Of a DNA stretch of 64,000 nucleotides, positions 49,710 through 62,421 are shown piece by piece. Location of the stretch: NCBI GenBank assembly GCA_030149365.1, contig JASBRP010000033.1, positions 1 to 64,000 on the forward strand, in the 5' to 3' direction. The DNA comes from Solimonas sp. (GTDB lineage: Bacteria > Pseudomonadota > Gammaproteobacteria > Nevskiales > Nevskiaceae). The notes below the pieces were generated by a model. That model did no database searches. It was given only the letters and a program-made list of their open reading frames with translations, and was not told where the DNA came from. The translations under genes were made by a program, and so were the position numbers. Every line of letters begins with the position of its first letter. Position 1 is the stretch's first letter.

Positions 49710-50686
49710 TAGTGACCGATCGCCAGTGCCGTGCGGATGCGGCGCAGCATGCTGCCGAGCCCGGATTCCTGCGGCAGCGTGGCGGCCTGCGGAACGGCAG
49801 CGGCGGCGGGCAGGGTCTTGCTGGTCTCCAGCACGCCGACCAGCGCGCAGGCATTGAGGAAGTTGCCCATCACGCCCAGCGGGATGCCGGCCATCATCGC
49901 CAGGTGCGAAGGTGCCAGCTCGCGCTGCGTCAGCAGCGAGGCGCAGCGGATGTCGAGGCTGCGGCGGCCGATGGCGCCGAAGTCCGGCCAGCGCCGCAGG
50001 CGGCAGGGGCGGGCGATGTCCAGGCGCGACAGCAGCGAGCCCTTGGAGCGTGCGATGCCGATGGCCCACAGCAGGCCCTCGGCCGGCGCGGCGTGGCGCG
50101 CGGCGGATTCCAGGCGGCGCAGCGCGGCGCCCTCGGTCGGGCCCAGTGCTTCCACCTCGACCTCGCCCGACAGCAGTTCGGCGATCTCCTCGACGCCCAG
50201 CGGCTGCGACCAGTGCAGCTCGCGCTCCGGCAGGCTCAGCCAGCCCTGCTGGCCGCCGGCGCGGATCGCCACCGCCAGCGTGCCGGGGGTGCGCAGTGCG
50301 TCGTCCAGGCGCTGGCACAGGCTCGGCGCCTCGGCGTGCTCGGTGGCGGCCAGGCGGCCCTGCAACTGCAGCGAGGCGCTGTCGAGGCAGGAAACCAGGC
50401 GACTGGCGCCAAAGGGGTAGCGCAGCGTCAGGACGCTGTCGTCCTCGCTGGAGGACGGGAAGAACACGCGGCCCGCATCCTCGGCGGCGCAGCGCCGCAC
50501 CATGGCCTGGGCCAGGGCGTTATGGGTTTCATAGACCACCACGTCGGCGGTCAGCTCGTCGGTGTACTGCCAGGGCTCGCGGGTCTTGCCGCGCAGCAGC
50601 GTCAGGGTTTCCTTGAGGGAAACCTCGGCGCGCCAGTCGAAACCGATGCAGGTGATCCTGCGGGTCCTGGGAGTATGGGTAGACAT
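49709..50686 (-). CDS. Unknown first gene of the GTPase/Roadblock operon
   Basis: A 325-residue protein, paralogue of the gene at 42940-43860. Shared blocks include FDWRAEVSLKETLTLL, LLRGKTREPWQYTDEL, RYPFGASRLVSCLDSASLQL, SLCQRLDDALRTPGTLAVAI, LLWAIGIARSKGSLLSRLD and IPLGVMGNFLNACALVGVLE. A C-terminal winged-helix-like part and a Pro/Ala-rich tail with an amphipathic end (SGLGSMLRRIRTALAIGH) follow. It is encoded first in the operon and overlaps the GTPase start (TAATG), which suggests it acts upstream of, or as output for, the GTPase. I do not know the family. Confidence 0.75.
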   Translation of the reverse strand: MSTHTPRTRRITCIGFDWRAEVSLKETLTLLRGKTREPWQYTDELTADVVVYETHNALAQAMVRRCAAEDAGRVFFPSSSEDDSVLTLRYPFGASRLVSCLDSASLQLQGRLAATEHAEAPSLCQRLDDALRTPGTLAVAIRAGGQQGWLSLPERELHWSQPLGVEEIAELLSGEVEVEALGPTEGAALRRLESAARHAAPAEGLLWAIGIARSKGSLLSRLDIARPCRLRRWPDFGAIGRRSLDIRCASLLTQRELAPSHLAMMAGIPLGVMGNFLNACALVGVLETSKTLPAAAAVPQAATLPQESGLGSMLRRIRTALAIGH

Positions 50687-50871
50687 GTAAGCCGTCTCTT
50701 CTTGATGTTGTAGGACAAAACTTACACGGCTCCTGTGTGTTACTGACCGACGGGGCGGATGGAAGGTCGTCCGCGAACGACGACAGGCGCCGGGCCAGGG
50801 GCATCTTTCCCAATGACGGTTCCGGATGGCGTCGTCATCCTCGCGACACCCGCCGCTTCCACACTGCGCCG

Positions 50872-51039
50872 ATGATCCGTTTCGCCATCCTGTTCCTGGT
50901 GGCGGCCCTGCTGGCCGCCTGCCATTCCTCCGATGCCCCCGGTACGGCCTCGTCCGGTGGCGATGCCGATGCTGCCGCGCGCGCTGAACTGGAGCGTGTA
51001 AGCCAGCTTGAGGACGGCTGTTGCAAATCCACCGAATGA
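50872..51039 (+). CDS. Very small lipoprotein
   Basis: A 55-residue lipoprotein precursor with lipobox LLAAC (Cys16) and a mature part of about 40 residues (HSSDAPGTASSGG, then a charged helix and DGCCKSTE). Its TGA overlaps the ATG of the following gene (ATGA), so it is coupled to the phospholipase-like gene. Function unknown. The vicinal Cys pair near the end stands out. Confidence 0.65.
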   Translation: MIRFAILFLVAALLAACHSSDAPGTASSGGDADAAARAELERVSQLEDGCCKSTE

Positions 51040-52334
51040 AGATCCAGATGCGCCTGATCGCCGCCCTGTTGCTGCTCCTGTCCCTGGGTTCCGCCCAGGC
51101 CGCCGGCATGGCCACCCATGCCGCCATGGCCGACTTCGGCCGTGACGCGCTGGAGGACGGCGCGCTCAAGACCATCCTGACGGCGCATCGCCCGGCGCTG
51201 CTGGCCGGGGCGATCTTCCCGGACGGCGGCTATGGCTCCGGTGCCCTGGTCGCGGCCGACCGCGACATGGCCGAGCGCGCGCACTGGGGAGACTTCACGA
51301 TCCAGTTCGTGCAGTACCTGCGCGAGACCGGCTGCAGCGGCGAGGTGCGCACCGCGATCCTGCGGCGCCCGCCGCTGGGCCTGATCGACCTGAACCTGCT
51401 GACCGACCGCTGTGGCCACCTGATCGCCTTCGCCTTCGGCAATGCCGCGCACGGTCTCACCGACCAGACCTGGGACGCGCAGTTCGAGCCCGAGGTGCGC
51501 AACCGCGGCGAGACGCCGAACTCGGTGGAATGGATCGGCCAGCTGGTGCCGCAGCTGCCGCCGGCGGTGCTCGATCCGCTGAAGCAGATCTACGGCGCCA
51601 CGCCGCTCAATGCCATCGAGTACGCGATGGACATGGTCAACATCGCCGAGCGCCGCCTGGTGCTGAACGCGCCGACGCTGGTGTTCCCGCCGACGGCGGA
51701 CCTGGTGGAGGTCTACCGGCGCAACCGTCCGGAGCAGGGCGTCAACGCCCTGGCGATCGAGCGCGGCAGCCTGTTCACGCGGGTGCTGGTGCAGGCCGAG
51801 AGCCTGGCCGCGCCGCTGGAGGTGACGCGCATGCGCCTGCAGATGCCCTGGGCCGCGGCCAACTACTACACCGCGCCGGGCGGCGTGGTGCAGAGCGGCT
51901 ATGCCGTGTCCGGCATGTACCGCCAGCTCTGGGACTTGCTGACCGGCGATCCGGCCAAGCCCCTGCCGCCGACAGTGATCGGCAGCTACCCCGGTCATGG
52001 CGCGCTGAACGTGGTGATGGAGCCGGCGCGAGAGTCCTGGACCGAGAACCGCTGGCTGCACGTGTTCTTCAGCAGCAGCATGGACCCGGCGAGCCTGGAG
52101 CTGCCGGGTACCTTCTGCCTGTTCGACGAGAAGGGCCGCCGCGTGAAGGGCGTGGTGGAGGCGGGCAGCTGGCAGCGCGAGTACGCCAATGCCGTGAAGC
52201 TGCGCCTGCAGGAGCCGCTGCGCCCGAACGAGCGCTACACCGCGGTGGTGACGACCAAGGCCAAGGACTATCGCGGCGTCGCGCTGGAGCGGCCCTACAG
52301 CTTCAGTTTCGTGACGGCCGCCGCAGTGCCCTGA
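51036..52334 (+). CDS. Zinc-dependent phospholipase C-like protein with C-terminal Ig-like domain
   Basis: A 432-residue exported protein (signal AALLLLLSLGSAQA). The N-terminal domain (about 25-290) resembles zinc-dependent phospholipase C/S1-P1 nucleases: GMATHAAMADFG, AGAIFPDGGYGSG, AHWGDFTIQFVQYL, GHLIAFAFGNAAHGLTDQTWD with His and Asp ligands. The C-terminal about 110 residues form an SbsA-type Ig-like domain (LHVFFSSSMDPASLELPG, PNERYTAVVTTKAKD). It may cleave phospholipids or nucleic acids outside the cytoplasm. It overlaps a small lipoprotein gene upstream. Confidence 0.78.
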   Translation: MKIQMRLIAALLLLLSLGSAQAAGMATHAAMADFGRDALEDGALKTILTAHRPALLAGAIFPDGGYGSGALVAADRDMAERAHWGDFTIQFVQYLRETGCSGEVRTAILRRPPLGLIDLNLLTDRCGHLIAFAFGNAAHGLTDQTWDAQFEPEVRNRGETPNSVEWIGQLVPQLPPAVLDPLKQIYGATPLNAIEYAMDMVNIAERRLVLNAPTLVFPPTADLVEVYRRNRPEQGVNALAIERGSLFTRVLVQAESLAAPLEVTRMRLQMPWAAANYYTAPGGVVQSGYAVSGMYRQLWDLLTGDPAKPLPPTVIGSYPGHGALNVVMEPARESWTENRWLHVFFSSSMDPASLELPGTFCLFDEKGRRVKGVVEAGSWQREYANAVKLRLQEPLRPNERYTAVVTTKAKDYRGVALERPYSFSFVTAAAVP

Positions 52335-52342
52335 AGCCGGCC

Positions 52343-53086
52343 TTACTCGAAGTAGGCAGAGACGCCGAAGCCGCCGGCCACGTCGGGCGTTTCGTCGTTG
52401 AGGCCGAACACCGCCGACACGTCGAGCTGCACCCTGGGCGTGAGCATCCAGGTCAGGCCGCCACCGGCCACCCGGTCCTGTGCGCCCGCGCCGAAGTCGG
52501 CGCCTGCCTCGACATAGGCGCCCAGGCGGTCGCTGATGGCGACGCCCAGCGAAGGCGAGATCGACCAGGTGGTGTCACCGTCGAGATGGCTGGCGTTGAT
52601 GTAGAACGCCGCGGCGAGATCGTCGTCCAGGTCCTGCGAGAAGGTGACGCCCAGGTCGTACTGGGGATCGTCCGCGGTGAAGGGGTCGTCGCCGGTCGGC
52701 AGGCTCACCGCGCCCAGCACGGCCCAGGAGAAGTCCTTCCAGTCGCTGGGCAGTGCGGCCTTGAGCGCGAGGCTGGTGTCGCCGATCCCGCTCTCATTGC
52801 CGCCGTCGGCATCGAGCCAGTTGAACAGCGCGGCGCCGATCTGCAGTTCCACCTGTGGCGTGAGGCCGATGCGGACATTGGTGCCGGCGCTGTACAGCGT
52901 GGCGCTCGCGCCGCTGCCGGAGTCATGCACGAAGTCCGGCAGGCCCTGCTCCCAGGCCAGGCCTCCCACCGGCAGCGTGGTGGTGGAGAACGCGATGCCG
53001 GGCCGGTCGAAGGCGGGAGTGTCGGCCAGCGCAGGGGCGGCGGCGAGCAGGGCCAGGCTTGCGGCGAAGCAGGCGTTGCGTGACAT
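52343..53086 (-). CDS. Outer-membrane transporter-type protein (phenol MetA-pathway family)
   Basis: A 247-residue beta-barrel-type protein: signal FAASLALLAAAPALA, then strand pattern GIAFSTTTLPVGGLAWEQG, TNVRIGLTPQVELQIGA, GAVSLPTGDDPFTADDPQYD and the C-terminal GVSAYFE-like end. The whole matches the 'transporter' family (MetA-pathway of phenol degradation), whose function is not established. It ends 9 bp from the convergent phospholipase-like gene; no terminator is evident between them. Confidence 0.75.
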   Translation of the reverse strand: MSRNACFAASLALLAAAPALADTPAFDRPGIAFSTTTLPVGGLAWEQGLPDFVHDSGSGASATLYSAGTNVRIGLTPQVELQIGAALFNWLDADGGNESGIGDTSLALKAALPSDWKDFSWAVLGAVSLPTGDDPFTADDPQYDLGVTFSQDLDDDLAAAFYINASHLDGDTTWSISPSLGVAISDRLGAYVEAGADFGAGAQDRVAGGGLTWMLTPRVQLDVSAVFGLNDETPDVAGGFGVSAYFE

Positions 53087-53145
53087 GCGGAGTCCTCGGC
53101 GTTGAGTGCCGCGCAGTATAGGCAGCCGTGCGCTGCCCGGCGCGA

Positions 53146-57468
<4,323 letters not shown>

Positions 57469-57618
57469 GGGCCCAGTGTACCGCCGGGCTCCCACCGGCC
57501 GGCGTGTTTTCCGACGAGGGGTGGCGGGAATTGAAGCGGGCCTCACTCGGCTTGCAAAATGCGGCTGTCCCCGCGCGCCGCTACCGCTAGAATCGGGCCT
57601 GGGGATTCCTAACGGTCC

Positions 57619-58695
57619 ATGAACGACTCCAGCCTGCCACCCATCCTGGCCAGTGTGCTGTATCTGCACCTGGCCGAGTTCGCCGCGCAATCCGTCGCCG
57701 AGCAGGCGCGGCTGCGCGGCCAGCTCGTGGCCTGCGCGCGCAAGGCGGTGCAGGGGCTGGTGCTGTCCGACCGCGTGGTGCTGGAAAGCCCCGACGGACT
57801 GCTGGTGGTGGTGTTCGACGATCCGCGCGGAGCGCTGGAGGCCGCCGAGCGCTGCCTGCGCGAAGCCGAGGAACTGTCCCTGCACGTCGGCATCGACCAT
57901 GGCCCGGTGGTGCCGGTGGCCGAGGGCGAGGCCGTGGTCGGCATGATCGGCGGCGGTATCGCCGGTGCGGCCATGGCGGCGGGCTTTGCCCCGGTCGGCG
58001 AACTGCGGGCGACCCGGGCCTTTCTCGATGCGTTGGCCGGCCGAGCGCCGGAGCGCGCCACGCTGCTGGAGGCCGCGGGCCTGATCCCGGGCCGCAACCG
58101 CCAGGAACTGTTCGCCCCCGGCCCGCGCAGCCCGGCCCAGCGCCGCCGCGGTTTGCTGGCGATCGCCGGCGGTTTCGCGCTGGCCCTGCTGCTGCTGGCG
58201 CTGGGCGGGCGGCAGTTGATGGTGCGGCCGGCGGTGCTGGTGCTGGAGATCGAGCCGCATGGCCAGGTACAGATCGATGGGAAGCGGCTGGGCGACACGC
58301 CGCCGCTGCGCGAGCTGAAGCTCGAGCCGGGTAGCCACCGCGTGGTGATCTGGCATGGCGAGCAAGAGCCGCTGCGCCGCCGGCTGGAGCTGGTGGCCGG
58401 CGAGCGGCACGTAATCAAGCATGATTTCCTGCCGCCGGCGACGCTGCTGTTCGACATCCAGCCGGGCGGGGAGGTGTTCATCGACGGCGCTTCGCGCGGC
58501 CTGATTCCGGGGCTGGAAAAGCTGGAGCTGGAGCCGCTGGCCGATTACCAGCTGGAAGTGCGGCTCGACCCCCACCCGCCACTGTCCGTGAAGCTGTCGC
58601 CCAAGCCCGGCCAGCAGCTGCGCGTGAAGTACCGGTTCGTGGAGGAGAAGCCCGAGCCGCCGGCTCCTGCCAAAAAGAAGAAGGGCAAGCGATGA
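57619..58695 (+). CDS. PEGA-domain protein with degenerate cyclase-like N-terminus
   Basis: A 358-residue protein. Residues 1-165 resemble a class III nucleotide-cyclase-like domain (YLHLAEFAAQSVAEQARLRG, SPDGLLVVVFDDPRGALEAA) that lacks clear metal ligands, so it is probably a pseudo-cyclase sensor. A membrane segment (LLAIAGGFALALLLLALGG, about 180-200) leads to two PEGA-type units (ILEIEPHGQVQIDGKRLGDTP and FDIQPGGEVFIDGASRGLIP in outline) and a Lys-rich tail. The Ser/Thr kinase gene overlaps its end (ATGA), so the two probably act as sensor and kinase. Confidence 0.75.
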   Translation: MNDSSLPPILASVLYLHLAEFAAQSVAEQARLRGQLVACARKAVQGLVLSDRVVLESPDGLLVVVFDDPRGALEAAERCLREAEELSLHVGIDHGPVVPVAEGEAVVGMIGGGIAGAAMAAGFAPVGELRATRAFLDALAGRAPERATLLEAAGLIPGRNRQELFAPGPRSPAQRRRGLLAIAGGFALALLLLALGGRQLMVRPAVLVLEIEPHGQVQIDGKRLGDTPPLRELKLEPGSHRVVIWHGEQEPLRRRLELVAGERHVIKHDFLPPATLLFDIQPGGEVFIDGASRGLIPGLEKLELEPLADYQLEVRLDPHPPLSVKLSPKPGQQLRVKYRFVEEKPEPPAPAKKKKGKR

Positions 58696-59834
58696 CGGGC
58701 GCGCCGCTGGGACAACTGGGCCGTTACCAGGTCGAGCGGGAGCTGGGCCGCGGCGCCATGGGCATCGTCTACGAGGCCCGCGATCCGCTGCTGGACCGTA
58801 CGGTGGCGATCAAGACCATCCTGCTGCCCGGTGACGCCGAGCAGCGCCAGGCCTACGAGGCGCGCTTTGCCGAAGAGGCGCGCGCTGCCGCCCGCCTGGC
58901 ACATGCCTCCATCGTCACGGTCTACGATTTCGGCCGTGAGGGCGACCTGGCCTATATGGCGATGGAGCTGCTGCCGGGTATCGACCTGCGCCAGCGCCTG
59001 TCGCAGTCGCGGCTGTCGCTGCGCGAGGCGCTGACCCTGGCGGCGGAAATCGCCGACGGCCTCGGCTTTGCGCACGACCATGGCGTGGAGCATCGCGACA
59101 TCAAGCCCGCCAACATCATGCTGTCGCGCAGCGGCCACGCCAAGATCATGGACTTCGGCATCGCCAGCCTGCGCCAGCCGCAATTGCAGGCCCAGGGTGG
59201 ACAGGCCGGCCGCGTGGTGGTGTTCGGCACGCCGCGCTACATGTCGCCGGAGCAGGTGGTGGGGCGCCCCACGGATCACCGCTCCGACATCTTCTCGCTG
59301 GGCTCGGTGATCTACGAGATGCTGGTGGGCCACCCGGCCTTCGATGCGCCCGATACGCGCCAGCTCTGGCACAAGATCGCGGTGTACTCGCCGCCGCCGC
59401 CGAGCACGCTGATGCAGGACGTGCCGGAGGTGGTGGACCAGATCGTCGAGCGCGCCATGGCCAAGGCCAGCACCGTGCGTTACCAGAGCGCGCGCGAGCT
59501 GGCTGCGGACCTGCGAGCCTGCCTGGCCATGCTGCGCAAGGGCTTCGAGCCGCTGCGCCCGGTGGCAGAGGCGGTGCAGCCGGCTGCGGCCAGCGTGGCC
59601 GCCGTGCCCGGCGCTGTGACCGACGTGGATGCCTACTGGCCGCTGTCTTCCGATTTCGATTCCGTCACGGCGCTGTACCGCTGCGTGGCCGTTGACCCCG
59701 CCCAGCGTCCCGGCCAGCCGGGACCGCGGCCGCCCAATGCCCTGTCGCGCCTCTGGCGAGACGCCGACCTGCGCCTGGCCATTGCCGTCGGCGTGGCCGG
59801 CGTGGCGGCGGCGCTCGCCCTGCTGTTCGCCTAG
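58692..59834 (+). CDS. Membrane-anchored Ser/Thr protein kinase (Hanks type)
   Basis: A 380-residue kinase. N-lobe: GRGAMGIVYEA loop and the invariant Lys41 of VAIKTI; catalytic loop HRDIKPANIM with Asp136, DFG at Asp154, GTPRYMSPEQ and SDIFSLGSVIYEML. A linker (about 275-360) precedes a C-terminal membrane anchor (AIAVGVAGVAAALALLF). It overlaps the PEGA gene by 4 bp. FHA-domain proteins at 18.2-20.4 kb are candidate readers of its phosphorylation, an inference from domain types only. Confidence 0.93.
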   Translation: MTGAPLGQLGRYQVERELGRGAMGIVYEARDPLLDRTVAIKTILLPGDAEQRQAYEARFAEEARAAARLAHASIVTVYDFGREGDLAYMAMELLPGIDLRQRLSQSRLSLREALTLAAEIADGLGFAHDHGVEHRDIKPANIMLSRSGHAKIMDFGIASLRQPQLQAQGGQAGRVVVFGTPRYMSPEQVVGRPTDHRSDIFSLGSVIYEMLVGHPAFDAPDTRQLWHKIAVYSPPPPSTLMQDVPEVVDQIVERAMAKASTVRYQSARELAADLRACLAMLRKGFEPLRPVAEAVQPAAASVAAVPGAVTDVDAYWPLSSDFDSVTALYRCVAVDPAQRPGQPGPRPPNALSRLWRDADLRLAIAVGVAGVAAALALLFA

Positions 59835-59848
59835 GAACCCCAAAAGCC

Positions 59849-60754
59849 GTGGCTGTAACACTCGACAACAAGCTGGTGGTGGCGCTGTCCTCGCGTGCGC
59901 TGTTCGATTTCGAGGAAGAGAACCGCCTGTTCGACGAACAGGGCGATGCCGCCTACACCAAGCTGCAGCTGCAGCGCCTGGACGAACCGGCGCGCGCCGG
60001 CGTGGCGTTTCCGCTGGTGCGCAAGCTGCTGGCCTTCAACGGCGACGGGCAGCACCGCGTGGAAGTGGTGATCCTGTCACGCAACGATCCGGTCTCCGGC
60101 CTGCGCGTATTCCGCTCCGCCAAGGCGGCCGGCCTGGAGCTGGAGCGCGGTGTCTTCACCCGCGGCCAGCCACCCTGGCATTACCTCAAGCCGCTGGGCG
60201 CCAAGCTGTTCCTGTCGGCGCACGACGAGGACGTGGCGGCGGCGCTCGACGCCGGCTTTCCCGCCGCACGCGTGTTCAGCCACTCCGTGGTTGACGCCGA
60301 CCGCCATCCAGGCGAACTGCGCATCGCCTTCGACGGCGACGCCGTGCTGTTCTCCGACGAGGCCGAGCGCGTCTTCCAGTCCAACGGGCTCGACGCCTTC
60401 CAGGACCACGAGCGCACGCATGTCGCCCGGCCATTGCCGGCCGGGCCGTTCAAGCCCCTGCTGGAAGCGCTGCAGCGCCTGCAGGCGGCATCGTCCAGCG
60501 CCGCGCCGATCCGCCTGCGCACCGCGCTGGTGACGGCCCGCAGCGCGCCGGCCCACGAGCGTGCGATCCGCACGCTGATGGACTGGGGTATCGAGATCGA
60601 CGAGGCGATGTTTCTCGGCGGCCTGTCCAAAGGCCCGTTCCTGCGCGAGTTCGCGCCGGATTTCTTCTTCGACGACCAGATCAGCCATTGCGAATCGGCC
60701 GCGCTGGTCGGCCCCACCGGGCACGTATCGGCAGGCATCACCAACCTGCGCTGA
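59849..60754 (+). CDS. 5'-Nucleotidase (cytosolic, NT5 type I family)
   Basis: A 301-residue protein of the PF06189-type 5'-nucleotidase family, which releases nucleosides from nucleoside 5'-monophosphates: LVVALSSRALFDFEEENRLF at the start, VILSRNDPVSGLRVFRSAK, AFDGDAVLFSDEAERVF and LMDWGIEIDEAMFLGGLSKG, ending AGITNLR. The start is GTG, 15 bp after the kinase stop, so it may share the kinase transcript. There is no signal peptide. Confidence 0.9.
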   Translation: MAVTLDNKLVVALSSRALFDFEEENRLFDEQGDAAYTKLQLQRLDEPARAGVAFPLVRKLLAFNGDGQHRVEVVILSRNDPVSGLRVFRSAKAAGLELERGVFTRGQPPWHYLKPLGAKLFLSAHDEDVAAALDAGFPAARVFSHSVVDADRHPGELRIAFDGDAVLFSDEAERVFQSNGLDAFQDHERTHVARPLPAGPFKPLLEALQRLQAASSSAAPIRLRTALVTARSAPAHERAIRTLMDWGIEIDEAMFLGGLSKGPFLREFAPDFFFDDQISHCESAALVGPTGHVSAGITNLR

Positions 60755-60863
60755 GCTCGCTCACGGATTGCCGGGTACCGTTCGTCGGTTGTCATATTGA
60801 GCGGGCTGCGTTTTGCTAATGTCCCCCTCCCCCGAAAATTCATGGGAAGGACACAAAACTGCA

Positions 60864-61772
60864 ATGAAACTGTGTTGGTCCGCCGGCAGCGCCTGCGTCA
60901 ATGGCCTGCAACTCAGTTGGGAGCAAGCGGGATCGCCGGATGGCGAACCGATGCTCCTGGTCATGGGACTCGGTGGCCAGCTCATTCATTGGCCGGATGC
61001 GCTTTGCGAGCGCCTAGTGCAGCGTGGTTTCCGCCTGATCCGCTTCGACAACCGCGATGCCGGCCTGTCCAGCGACGCCGACCGTGGCATCGCCGCCAAC
61101 CTGCCGCGCGACTGGCTGATGAGCCGTTTCGGCCGACCGGCCCAGGCCAACTACAGCCTTCATGACATGGCCGACGACGCTGTCGGCCTGCTCGACGCGC
61201 TGGGCATCGCACGGGCGCACTTGGTGGGTGTGTCGATGGGCGGCATGATCAGCCAGATCGTCGCGGCCCAGTACCCGGAGCGCGTGCTGAGCCTGTCCTC
61301 GATCATGTCCAGCACCAACGATCCGCGGCTACCGTCCGCCCGCTTCGACGTGCTGTGGCGCATGGCCGGCATCGGCCCGCGTCCACGCACGCGCGAGGAT
61401 GTGATCCGCCGCTCCACCGCCATGCTGCGGCGCGTGGGCAGCCCGGGCTACCCGACGCCGATGGATTACCGCGTGCGCCTGGTGGGCCGTGCCTACGACC
61501 GCGCTTTCCGGCCCGCCGGCCATGCACGGCAGGTGCATGCCATCGTCGCCACCGGCAGCATCGAATCCCTGCTGCCGAAGATCGTGGCCCCGACGCAGGT
61601 GGTGCACGGCCTGTCGGATCCTCTGCTGCGGCCGGCCTGCGGCCAGCGCAGCGCGCGGCTGATCCGCGGCGCGAAGCTGGAACTGATCCCCGGCATGGGG
61701 CATGACTTCGCGCTGCCGCTGATGCCGCGCTGGGCGGAGCTGATCAGCGCCAATGCGGCGCGGGCGGCGTAA
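60864..61772 (+). CDS. Alpha/beta hydrolase
   Basis: A 302-residue alpha/beta hydrolase. Start at ATG 60864 (GGAAGG upstream; in-frame ATG codons further up lack support). Hallmarks: MLLVMGLGGQLIHWPDALC, RFDNRDAGLSS, nucleophile elbow VGVSMGGMISQIVAA, and late SDPLLRP and GMGHDFALPL with the catalytic-type Asp and His. The layout is like the RsbQ or aclacinomycin methylesterase type; the substrate is unknown. Confidence 0.88.
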   Translation: MKLCWSAGSACVNGLQLSWEQAGSPDGEPMLLVMGLGGQLIHWPDALCERLVQRGFRLIRFDNRDAGLSSDADRGIAANLPRDWLMSRFGRPAQANYSLHDMADDAVGLLDALGIARAHLVGVSMGGMISQIVAAQYPERVLSLSSIMSSTNDPRLPSARFDVLWRMAGIGPRPRTREDVIRRSTAMLRRVGSPGYPTPMDYRVRLVGRAYDRAFRPAGHARQVHAIVATGSIESLLPKIVAPTQVVHGLSDPLLRPACGQRSARLIRGAKLELIPGMGHDFALPLMPRWAELISANAARAA

Positions 61773-61800
61773 TCGCTGCGGTCATATCGGCAAAAGCCAT

Positions 61801-61880
61801 CCGTAGGGTGGGCTAAGCAAAGCGTGCCCACTATTGACTCTCCGGGTTGGTGGGCACGCTTTGCTTAGCCCACCCTACGG
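61801..61880. repeat. Inverted repeat with 31-bp perfect arms
   Basis: The left arm at 61801-61831 (starting CCGTAGGGTGGGCTAAGCAA) and its exact reverse complement at 61850-61880 enclose an 18-bp loop. It lies between two convergent genes. The GTAGGGTGGGC...GCGTGCCCAC type of sequence is a known dispersed repeat in proteobacteria. It would form a very strong two-way hairpin. Confidence 0.9.
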
Positions 61881-61895
61881 CCTGCTGAAGCAGCT

Positions 61896-62378
61896 TTACT
61901 CCCGGAAATTCTCGAACTGCAGCGGCAGTTCGGTATCGGCTGCGCGCAGCATCGCGATCGTTGCCTGCAGGTCGTCGCGCTTCTTGCCGATCACACGCAG
62001 CTTGTCGCCGGTGATCTGGGTGTCCACCTTCATCTTGGACTCCTTGATCTTCGCGACGATCTTCTTGGCCTGGGCCTGCTCGATGCCCTGCTTGATCGTG
62101 ATCTTCTGGCGCGCCTCGGCGAGATTGGTCTCCACCTTGCCGGCATCGACGCTGCGCAGGTCGATGTGCCGGGCGGCAAGGCGCTTGTGCAGGATTTCCA
62201 GCAACTGCTTGAGCTGGAAGTCGTTGGACGCGAACAGGGTAATGACGAACTCCTCCTGTTCGATGCGGGCATTGGTGCCGCGCAGGTCGAAGCGGTTGTC
62301 CAGGTCGCGACGCGCCTGGTCCAGGGCGTTGGTCAGTTCGTGCTTGTCGACTTCGGAGACGATGTCGAAGGAGGGCAT
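61896..62378 (-). CDS. yajQ: YajQ family cyclic-di-GMP-binding protein
   Basis: A 160-residue YajQ protein: MPSFDIVSEVDKHELTNALDQ (start at 62376-62378), FDLRGTNARIE, ITIKQGIEQAQAKKIVAKIK and DKLRVIGKKRDDLQATIAML, ending LPLQFENFRE. In Xanthomonas the YajQ protein binds cyclic di-GMP and acts on a transcription factor; here only the family can be stated. It follows the TauD-type gene on the minus strand and ends at the large inverted repeat. Confidence 0.96.
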   Translation of the reverse strand: MPSFDIVSEVDKHELTNALDQARRDLDNRFDLRGTNARIEQEEFVITLFASNDFQLKQLLEILHKRLAARHIDLRSVDAGKVETNLAEARQKITIKQGIEQAQAKKIVAKIKESKMKVDTQITGDKLRVIGKKRDDLQATIAMLRAADTELPLQFENFRE

Positions 62379-62421
62379 GGGCCGGCTCTCGGGGTTCTTG
62401 GGGGCGCCAGTATAGGGCGCC

